Assembly: GCA_036971715.1 (NCBI GenBank)
Contig: JAVHJL010000009.1
Coordinates: 682,001 to 746,000, forward strand
From: Arthrobotrys musiformis
Lineage: Eukaryota > Ascomycota > Orbiliomycetes > Orbiliales > Orbiliaceae
Direction: 5' to 3'
DNA: 64,000 nucleotides
The notes under the pieces were generated by a model that worked only from the letters and a program-made list of their open reading frames with translations, had not been told where the DNA came from and did not search any database. The first letter of the stretch is position 1. The number at the start of each line of letters is the position of its first letter. Below, piece by piece: positions 57,283-64,000 of the stretch. The translations under genes were made by a program, and so were the position numbers.

Positions 57283-57371
57283 GCGGTTATGGTTTAGTGG
57301 TATAATTCTCGCTTAGGGTTCTTCAAGATCCAATATGCGAGAGGTCCCAGGTTCGAGCCCTGGTAACCGCC
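57283..57371 (+). tRNA. tRNA-Pro (anticodon AGG) with 17-nt intron
   Basis: GCGGTTA pairs with TAACCGC as the acceptor stem, followed by discriminator C at 57371. D arm TGGTTTAGTGGTA, anticodon stem CTCGC/GCGAG and T arm CCAGG-TTCGAGC-CCTGG are all intact. The anticodon loop reads TTAGGG then a 17-nt intron (TTCTTCAAGATCCAATA) then T, giving AGG. A T6 run about 20 nt downstream is a likely Pol III terminator. Confidence 0.95.
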
Positions 57372-57919
57372 TGATCACCTTCTCTTTTGCATCTTTTTTA
57401 CATCTCCGTAATTTTTCGGGGATATCTTTTTACAATTCATTTTGGATGGAGGTTTAGCAGGCGGAATAAAGGATTGTGCGGTGCAGTGGAAATAGTATAT
57501 TGGTTTGTCGCAGCTGCTGCTTGGAGACACAAGAATATTGTCACTTATGTGGTCTACGGCATGGACCTAGAGGAGGATTCGACTTCGAAAGGACTGTCAT
57601 TATGTATAATATATTTTGCAGTTCACTAGCTAAAGCATGGTCACTTGGGCAGTCTTATAGAAAGATATTAACTTCGAAAGGAATGTCGTTATATTTTGTA
57701 ATTCACTAGCTATAGATGTACGAATACCTTTATGCAACATGACATTGGATTCTGTGTTCGAAAAAAAAATGTACGAAAAGGAAAGAAAACGTTATTCATT
57801 ACTCGTAAGAAATCATTACCCGGTAACAATTAGAAGAGAAAAGAATGAGGAGAATTTAAGAAACCCCACGTAAAATAGCCCTAACCACTCTCGTGGCCGG
57901 TCCCTTTCTTTGATATTCT
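57372..57919. other. Spacer between tRNA-Pro and the small secreted protein gene
   Basis: 548 bp without a supported gene; contains the imperfect direct repeat listed separately. Confidence 0.5.
57581..57715 (+). repeat. Imperfect direct repeat (two copies of about 50 bp)
   Basis: 57581-57635 and 57671-57715 share ACTTCGAAAGGA-TGTC-TTAT, ATATTTTG and TTCACTAGCTA in the same order; the second copy lacks about 8 bp (GTATAATA). The copies start about 90 bp apart, a diverged local duplication just downstream of tRNA-Pro. Confidence 0.7.
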
Positions 57920-58408
57920 TTATTTGGTCTTCTTGGGCTGGGTGTACCGACTGTAAGGAACAGTAAAGTTCGTCGGGTAGTTGATATACTGAACATTGCC
58001 ATTAGGATTGACAGGGTTGACTCTGGTCTGGACGTCAGTCCCAATCCAGATGATACCAATGTCAATAGACTGATCCCTGTTATATCTGTGAAGAATAGTC
58101 AAGAGATAACCGATCCCGGCCTTGTACTCAAGCCCGAAAGCTATACCGGGCTTGTTACATTTCGTGGGGAAAGGTGCAGTAGCGATAGTGGGGACGACGG
58201 AGGAGCTGGCGGTGCAGTATGCCGTGAATGAAGGATCTTGTACGTTGAATGAGACGTACGAACTGAGGGAATGTGGGACACCGCTGTCGTAGAAGTCTGT
58301 AACTGTGAAGACGCCGGCGGGAAGTTTGGCCCGAGGCTCGAGGACCGGGCTCGCGTTCAGGGCAGAAGCGAGAGAAAGGATGGGGAGGATGAAATTAGTC
58401 AGCTGCAT
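57920..58408 (-). CDS. Small secreted protein, unknown function
   Basis: Intronless, 162 residues. The start MQLTNFILPILSLASALNAS is a clear signal peptide, probably cleaved after ALNA or soon after; LEPRAK just beyond contains a basic site that could be a propeptide cut. The mature part has two Cys (AYCTASS and TKCNKPG), a hydrophobic core (GIAFGLEYKAGIGYLLTIL) and an Asn/Pro/Tyr-rich, basic tail ending YTQPKKTK. No known domain is recognised. Such small secreted proteins are often wall-associated or effectors, but nothing here shows which. TATATATATGG-like sequence lies about 35 bp upstream of the start. It stands alone near tRNA genes, a common accessory setting. Confidence 0.75.
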   Translation of the reverse strand: MQLTNFILPILSLASALNASPVLEPRAKLPAGVFTVTDFYDSGVPHSLSSYVSFNVQDPSFTAYCTASSSVVPTIATAPFPTKCNKPGIAFGLEYKAGIGYLLTILHRYNRDQSIDIGIIWIGTDVQTRVNPVNPNGNVQYINYPTNFTVPYSRYTQPKKTK

Positions 58409-60574
58409 GTTGCTGGATTTGGTTTGAGCAAGAGGATATATATATGGATATAAAATTAACGAGTGTAGGAGGTATAATGTCAGAGCTAAGCTCTAAGCGT
58501 AAATAAAGTAGTGGAGATGTATCAGAGATTTAAACTCATCGATATTTTTTTAAAACTGTCGGTAGAATTGAGATTTAAAATTTTTGATAGAACGAGGGTG
58601 ATTCAATTATTATATACCCCAAAGTCCGTCCCCTCGCATCATGTTAAAATCTTCCGATCGATAGAACCCTTACTCGATCTAAGAACGTTTCGTTCCTCTT
58701 AGCTAACAGAACATGGTTGCACCCGGTCGGATCACCCCATTCCTGTGCACAAAGAGAGTAGTTGGGAAAAAATCGTTCGCATTCGCAGAATTTGCTTGCA
58801 TCCGTTGCAACCATACAGGGGTTACACGGACATGACGAACGCCTGTTTTCAGCCCGTGCTACCAAGAATAGCATGTAGTTGCGCACGTGTAACTTTCCAA
58901 CAAACCACTGTCACCAATCAAAAATTAATCTTCCATAAATTCGTGTAATGGCGAATATTTTCGGTGGAAATTGCTTGATCCATAGAGCTCGGGCAAAGCA
59001 GGAGGGCTTGAAATAGGTTGGGGAAATTTAATTCGGATGAACGGGCGAATACTCGCGATGCAAAGGGGTCTGGAGAGGGGTGGTCTATGCAGATGTGGAG
59101 CTGGGTGAGAGCTACCCCTGCAACTTTACTGCACAACGAAAGCTTGAAAATGCTTGGCTTGTTGGCTGAAGCTATATATGGGGCTATCAAGCCAAGGCAA
59201 TTCATAGAAAGTATTCCGGACCACAGGATTTCTCACAATACCATAAAAACTTTCGATTTTTTTTAGAATTTAGCTGAAGGCATCCCTCTAATGTTATTAC
59301 GAGATTCTCTGCTTCGCGGTAGTGAACTCTATTCCTTCAATCAGCCAAAATACAAGCTCTAGCGATTTGATGGCGGCTATTTAGTTCCAATTATCAGGTC
59401 ATCTAGCCTTGACCTCAGGCGCAGATCTTCTTAGTTTTCCGGCCAGAGCTTCTGGGCCTTGAATTTTGAAGAGGGTTGCATTTGTCAAACACGGCTGTTT
59501 CGAAACGAAACGGGATGACGTTATGTCTGCGAAGACCCGGCAATGTTTTATGTCAGATCTGGGGAACTTTCCAGTATCAAAGGCAGTTTGTGCTCCAGCC
59601 CACACAAGTAAATTTACAGTGTCGTGTTTGAGGTCGAAGAAACGCTAATTCGCGAACTTCCTGTTCAATCGATGATTTCCATCAGGGCTGCATTGGATTT
59701 CGGCTGCGGGGAACTGTGGGACAGAAGTAAGTCGCAATTTCTACCGCTCGACCCGCGCCCCGTTATCCGTGATCATTGTTCAACGCGGACGGGTGCAACG
59801 GTATCATCTTACTGTCGTACATAGATTTGTTAGTGGATAGTGTAACTGTTAGAGTCAAGTGGGCATTGAGCCGTGCAATCTAATAATAATTAATAGGATA
59901 TCCGTGGATCCATACTAGTACTATTTGCTAGCCTCGAGCTGAATATTTTGATATTTTATAACATCATATAATCGTGATAAAAGACATTTCATGAATGTCA
60001 ACTTTGCAACCGTTTTTCGGTTCCGAATGTTTATCAAGATAATTCTTTCTCTTAAGCATTTAAAAGATATAATTTACGAGGCTTCAATGCATTGGTGTGT
60101 ATTGTTTAAATCCACTTGTACTATGAATAAACCTCGGGAGAATAAAAAATTAATAGATATTGAAATCAACGTTACAAGATTGAGATTCAAGTCTCAGTAC
60201 CTTCTGCAAATGTTTCAACATTTAGTTTATGGACGGCATGTAGTAACAGTTCGATAGACAGTCATACCCGAATATGTGCACAGTAAGTCGTTGGGTGGCT
60301 GTAGGTATTGATATATGATGCAAATTGTCAAATGCTAGGTTCAGGAGCCTGGAGTAGAATGATTCAAGGGAATTAAAAGTAACATACATCGCACATGCAC
60401 CCCGACCTTGTTTAACTTAGGTCTTTTCTGGCTCGCGGGATTCCAAACTCTTTTCGGGTGTTACACTGTGTCTGTGCATAGCTATTGCCATGTCAGGACT
60501 AGCCGTCTTTTGATCTGCATGCGGGACTGGGCCGCCACGACTTTGAAACCTTTCCTCCCGATAGTCCAGTTCGG
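58409..60574. other. Gene-poor region
   Basis: 2.2 kb with only short open frames (up to 95 residues) that lack domains, signal peptides or splice partners. The stretch 59880-60250 is AT-rich. Nothing further recognised. Confidence 0.5.
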
Positions 60575-60610
60575 AAGAGTCTTACGCTCTACCGATTGAG
60601 CTAACCGGGC
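60575..60610 (-). pseudogene. Truncated tRNA-Lys copy (5' half only)
   Basis: On the minus strand the first 36 bases of a tRNA-Lys, through the anticodon CTT, are identical to the intact gene at 61327, then the match stops and no T arm or 3' acceptor strand follows. The 80 bp upstream is also related to the upstream flank of the intact gene (shared blocks TAGTCGAG, TATACC-CCTC, TTTTCAACAA), so the copy arose by duplication in inverted orientation and lost its 3' half. It should not make a functional tRNA. Confidence 0.85.
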
Positions 60611-61326
60611 AATTGTTGAAAACGCATCCTGGAGGTGGTATACATTTTAGACCTAGTGGAATACTCGACTAGGTATGCGGGAGTATACATTGCTATTCTT
60701 TGAGTACTTAGCTTTGAGTCTTGGCCTTTAAGGCTTATCCCATATTTCCATAACATCAGTCGCATATCATTTTTTCCTTCTAACTTATACAAGCGGTTAT
60801 CGATCGATATATCTGGTCTAGCTAGGCGTACGAAACCCGAGTTTTGGATGAAACACGGACTCTAAAATCCCATAGTGAACTATTGGGAATTACAGAAAGC
60901 AAACCGAGTATCAAACCATAGCTAGATATTTAAGTATCAAGAGATGTAGCTACCCATAGCTGCGCGCCACCTGTCGCCCCATGTTATTAATCGGATTCCG
61001 GCCCATTTTCCATAAACGTTATAAACGCTTTGTCTATATATCTGCTACGTACCCTGAAATACATCGAAGTTTTCAAAAGTGGCTCAAATCTGTAAAAAAA
61101 AAAAAAAAAAAAAAAAAATCAGAATCGCCGTTCTCTTGTCTCGTACCCAGTCTACCCACTGTTCTCGTGAAACTGGCTTGCGCTGTCCCAACATGTGCGT
61201 ACATGTTCATGCTCTAAAGTCCGTTCTATGCTAGTGTTTGCAGCGTTTGGGATACCCCTGCCTGTTTAGTCGAGCATCCATTTGACCAAGGATATATACC
61301 GCCTCTGGAATGCTTTTTCAACAACT
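60611..61326. other. Spacer between the two inverted tRNA-Lys copies
   Basis: About 716 bp. The ends (60611-60690 on the minus strand and 61247-61326 on the plus strand) are diverged inverted copies of the tRNA-Lys 5' flank. A run of 25 A lies at 61094-61118. No gene seen. Confidence 0.6.
61094..61118 (+). repeat. Poly(A) tract of 25
   Basis: An uninterrupted run of 25 A residues. It could be a microsatellite or the scar of a retroposed A-tail; no flanking target-site duplication was recognised. Confidence 0.85.
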
Positions 61327-61399
61327 GCCCGGTTAGCTCAATCGGTAGAGCGTAAGACTCTTAATCTTAAGGCTGCGGGTTCGACCCCCGCATCGGGCT
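61327..61399 (+). tRNA. tRNA-Lys (anticodon CTT), intronless
   Basis: Acceptor stem GCCCGGT/ATCGGGC with discriminator T, D arm TAGCTCAATCGGTAGAGC, anticodon stem TAAGA/TCTTA around CTCTTAA (anticodon CTT, Lys), T arm GCGGG-TTCGACC-CCCGC. All invariant bases are present. A T12 run about 50 nt downstream and more T runs beyond could stop Pol III. Confidence 0.96.
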
Positions 61400-62048
61400 T
61401 CTCATCCCTTCTTGAGAAGCAGTAGATGCATCCGCAAGAGATTAGCATTTTTTTTTTTTTCATTTTTTCCCAAGTCCCAAAGCTTGACGAGGAGATTTCG
61501 TCTTTTTTATTTTTTATTTTTTTTTATTTTTTACGCTTTGTTTCAGGGACTTTTGGCTCAAAAATTTCAGGCATTTTAGAACATCATTAGGCCCTTCTAT
61601 TCCCAAATTATTAGAGGTTGGTGGTGATATCAAGCGGTATTTTCATCGATTTTTCAACGTGGGGTTCTGCTTTCGGATGATGGGATCCGAAAAAATTCTC
61701 ATTTCCACGTGATCACCGGATTTGGCAGTGTTCTCGAATGTGTTGCACTTGGTGTTGCATTTTGCATTGTCACACAAGCAGACAACACCACTTTCGGTAT
61801 ATTTCGTCCGACTAACGATGTATTCACCCTGCAGCTGGCCTGGTGGTCTGGGTACGAGACAACGGTGTATTGGTAATGGCCTCGACACTACTCTTATATT
61901 GCGATCTTATAATTTTAGTTATAGCCTAAGTGTTGGATTGATTTCATTCACCTATCTAATCACGCCCCAAGACTACTATCTAGCTAGGTGGCCCGTCTCA
62001 AATGCCCGTGTGTCAAGTAATCAAACGGTATACAGAAATCTTATCGAT
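61400..62048. other. Spacer before the Pfs protein gene
   Basis: 649 bp, T-rich next to the tRNA. The minus-strand frame around 61650-61835 contains a Cys-rich stretch (CLCDNAKCNTKCNTF) but has no ATG start or signal peptide, so I do not call it a gene. Confidence 0.45.
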
Positions 62049-64000
62049 CTAACTGTCGGCGAGCGGAGATATTGTAGTAGCACAATTTTGCGATTCCGTT
62101 GCCGTTGAGATGAGACTAGATGCATCACTTTTGCGACGCAACTTCTTATGCAATTCGGTAGGCGTGTCCCAATGCTGCAACGCAGCCCGTTTTCTGGGGA
62201 ATATTCTTTCCGAGCCATTTCCGTCCGCCTCCCGTACAACGGAGAGCAGTAGCTTTACATACGCGGCTGCCGTAGCAGAAGCATATTCTTGCCACAAATC
62301 ATTTTTTTCTGAGTCTGCGTAGTCACAGATTCCTCGAACAACGAGGCAGGGAAATCCGTTCATAACTCCAGCCGCCTCCATCTCAATGCAAAGAACTTTG
62401 TAGTTTGCACTTAAACGATCCCTGAACCCCGCATCCTTAATGACTTGATTTCCAGAAGCAATCAAGCCATAGTGGATATTGATGTGATTTTCAGACTGAT
62501 TTTCGCAAGTTTTGTGGTTCGGGTCGTCTAAACACTCTGTAGCTAAAAGTTTGTCGTGCTGCCTCCCAGGAAATTTATATTCGGGGTTTTCTTTTATGAT
62601 ATCTTCGATATATTTTTGAAGCGGTTGAGATGACAGGTTGGGGTCAGACCTTAAGCAGCTTATCGCGGTTAAAACAAAAGTCGGTGGACGTTGTAGGGAC
62701 CCTGTTCGTTTAAATTTACCCTTAAGAGCCTGGCCGAGATCGTACTGAATGACACCGGGATGAATTCCAATCGGATGACTGATGACAACGTCACCTAACC
62801 GTATTTTATTCTCAGTAGAGGGAACACCCGCTCCAATACCAACTAGGCAGCAAAGTTGTAGGTTAGTGAAACTTCTTATCATATGAGAAATAGTGTGCGC
62901 GGCAGCGTTTGTGCCATATTCTCCAGATGGCAGGCAAGTAGCAACGACGTTATGTTGTCCGATACAACCCAGAACATAGTGGTTTGTATCCTGCTTAGGG
63001 ACAAGTATGTTCTCGTGTTTACTGTCAAATAGTGCGCGGACGGCTAAAAGTTCCTTCTGCAAGGCGCACATGATTCCTATTGTGTAGTCCTCAGACTCGA
63101 AATTTAGACTCGATCCGATTCCACTATCCCAAGGTGGGGTTCTGAATCCCTCGTCTGGTGATGCAGGCTCTCCCTCTTCGGGGTCACCAGTATCTCTCCA
63201 AAACCATTTGAAACTAGCGTTGTGGCCAAAAATTACTGCGCCTTCATTGTTTGGCCACCGAACAGAGGTATTTTCGGGTAAAATCGTTCTAAATTTCGCG
63301 GGCAGGAGGACTTGAACCAAGTTGGAATGCTCTTCCTCCCCTTTATCTGCGCATTTGCATTGTTCAAAGGCGGCCTGTGGGGCATGGCAAATAAAGTCGT
63401 TAATGAGCTGCATCGGCATCAAGCCCATTTCCTGGCCTTTGCTCATTCCCATGATATTCCTAAGATCACAAACATCGGCCGCCAGAAAATAGTTCCCTTC
63501 AGGCAATTTTGCCCAGTAAGCGCACGTGCTAGCATCAGTTGGTTTGATAATTTCGCCGAATCCACGTCCAAACAGGGTGACGGCGTTGATGGATCTGGTG
63601 AAATCGACCCACCCCTTTCCAATTGTTTGAAGTGTGGCCACGCGAGGATATATGGGGTCTTGCAACGTAGCTAAGTCGTTAAAATCCCAACCCTCGAGGT
63701 ACTTCCGTGCTCTAAGCTTCGGGTTCATAAAGCCTCGCTCAGTAATGAAGATCTGATGGTCGATAGTTTGCTCTAAAATATCGTAAAGCTCTTCGACTCT
63801 ATCTTTGACCCGAAAAAAATCTTCTTCGCCTTTCGGATATATTTTTTGCTTCATGTTGTCCTCGCTAAGAAATACCTTTATAGCAGAAGATGCTTTATGC
63901 TTTTCGATAGGTTCCTTGATACATCCTTCCTCAAAGCAAAATTCAGAACTGAATTCATCGGTACTCTCATAGTTCAAGGACCTGCGTACAAGGTGCAGCA
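62049..64000 (-). CDS. Nucleoside phosphorylase (Pfs) domain protein with unrecognised N-terminal region, partial
   Basis: The frame is open to the right edge of the window; the first in-window methionine is about 40 residues in, so the true start is probably outside or after a splice site. At least 642 residues are visible. Counting from position 63977, residues about 297-565 are a PNP/UDP-phosphorylase (Pfs/MTAN-like) domain: YTIGIMCALQKELLAV, LPSGEYGTNAAA, CLVGIGAGVPS, IRLGDVVIS, then the purine/ribose-binding IEMEAAGVMNGFP (Glu about 532) and VVRGICDYADSEKND. All the key residues look intact. The preceding 290 residues (with WVDFTRSINAVTLFGRGFGE and AAFEQCKCADKG) are not recognised. The C-terminus has basic NLS-like patches (RKRAAL, KKLRRK) and no NACHT, ankyrin or TPR part, unlike many fungal Pfs proteins of the NLR class. 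Likely a self/non-self or nucleotide-signalling type protein, but that is inference. Confidence 0.8.
   Translation of the reverse strand, partial: LHLVRRSLNYESTDEFSSEFCFEEGCIKEPIEKHKASSAIKVFLSEDNMKQKIYPKGEEDFFRVKDRVEELYDILEQTIDHQIFITERGFMNPKLRARKYLEGWDFNDLATLQDPIYPRVATLQTIGKGWVDFTRSINAVTLFGRGFGEIIKPTDASTCAYWAKLPEGNYFLAADVCDLRNIMGMSKGQEMGLMPMQLINDFICHAPQAAFEQCKCADKGEEEHSNLVQVLLPAKFRTILPENTSVRWPNNEGAVIFGHNASFKWFWRDTGDPEEGEPASPDEGFRTPPWDSGIGSSLNFESEDYTIGIMCALQKELLAVRALFDSKHENILVPKQDTNHYVLGCIGQHNVVATCLPSGEYGTNAAAHTISHMIRSFTNLQLCCLVGIGAGVPSTENKIRLGDVVISHPIGIHPGVIQYDLGQALKGKFKRTGSLQRPPTFVLTAISCLRSDPNLSSQPLQKYIEDIIKENPEYKFPGRQHDKLLATECLDDPNHKTCENQSENHINIHYGLIASGNQVIKDAGFRDRLSANYKVLCIEMEAAGVMNGFPCLVVRGICDYADSEKNDLWQEYASATAAAYVKLLLSVVREADGNGSERIFPRKRAALQHWDTPTELHKKLRRKSDASSLISTATESQNCATTISPLADS

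Noticed and set aside
1..64000. CRISPR arrays, transposase genes, integrase or viral genes
   Set aside because: No regularly spaced repeats and no such protein signatures were seen; the window is eukaryotic nuclear sequence.

Overview
The window is nuclear DNA of a filamentous ascomycete (Pezizomycotina). The signs are genes split by 53-80 nt introns with GTATGT/GTAAGT-type donors and CTAAC/ACTAAT-like branch points, fungal-type orthologues throughout, dispersed intron-bearing tRNA genes and long CT-rich leaders. An early-diverging lineage such as Orbiliomycetes or Pezizomycetes is possible, but this is a guess. Nothing looks prokaryotic, organellar or viral. I rebuilt gene models by hand from splice sites; for each multi-exon model below the summed exon length is a multiple of three.

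Layout. 0.9-11.4 kb: importin-beta KAP95 (+), splicing factor RSE1 (-) and mitochondrial phosphatidylserine decarboxylase PSD1 (+), the last two sharing a 374 bp divergent promoter. 11.4-15 kb: mostly non-coding, with one doubtful small gene. 15-17.2 kb: an F-box-like gene and an intracellular Zn-finger/LysM gene. 18.8-27.5 kb: a Cas1p-type O-acetyltransferase with a degenerate catalytic domain, then the large SSU-processome protein UTP10. 29-32 kb: transportin KAP104 (-). 32.1-37.5 kb: a 5.4 kb gene-poor gap. 37.5-49 kb: ribosomal protein uS8/RPS22 (long intron, possible snoRNA), the recombination translocase RDH54, a divergently transcribed SF1 helicase-nuclease fusion, and a SAC/hSac2 phosphoinositide phosphatase. 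50.6-56 kb: a secreted repeat protein and the disaggregase HSP104. 56.7-64 kb: tRNA-Gln, tRNA-Pro and tRNA-Lys genes, a truncated tRNA-Lys copy, a small secreted protein, and a nucleoside-phosphorylase (Pfs) protein with an unrecognised N-terminal region that runs off the right edge.

Functionally most of the window is housekeeping: nuclear import (KAP95, KAP104), ribosome production (UTP10, RPS22), splicing (RSE1), phospholipid and phosphoinositide metabolism (PSD1, SAC), proteostasis (HSP104) and recombination (RDH54). The accessory part is at the right end (tRNA duplication, secreted protein, Pfs protein). The most interesting items are the helicase-nuclease next to RDH54, the Pfs protein with its unknown N-terminal module, the CAS1 protein that has lost its apparent catalytic Ser and His, the inverted truncated tRNA-Lys duplication, and the repeated motif in the secreted protein.
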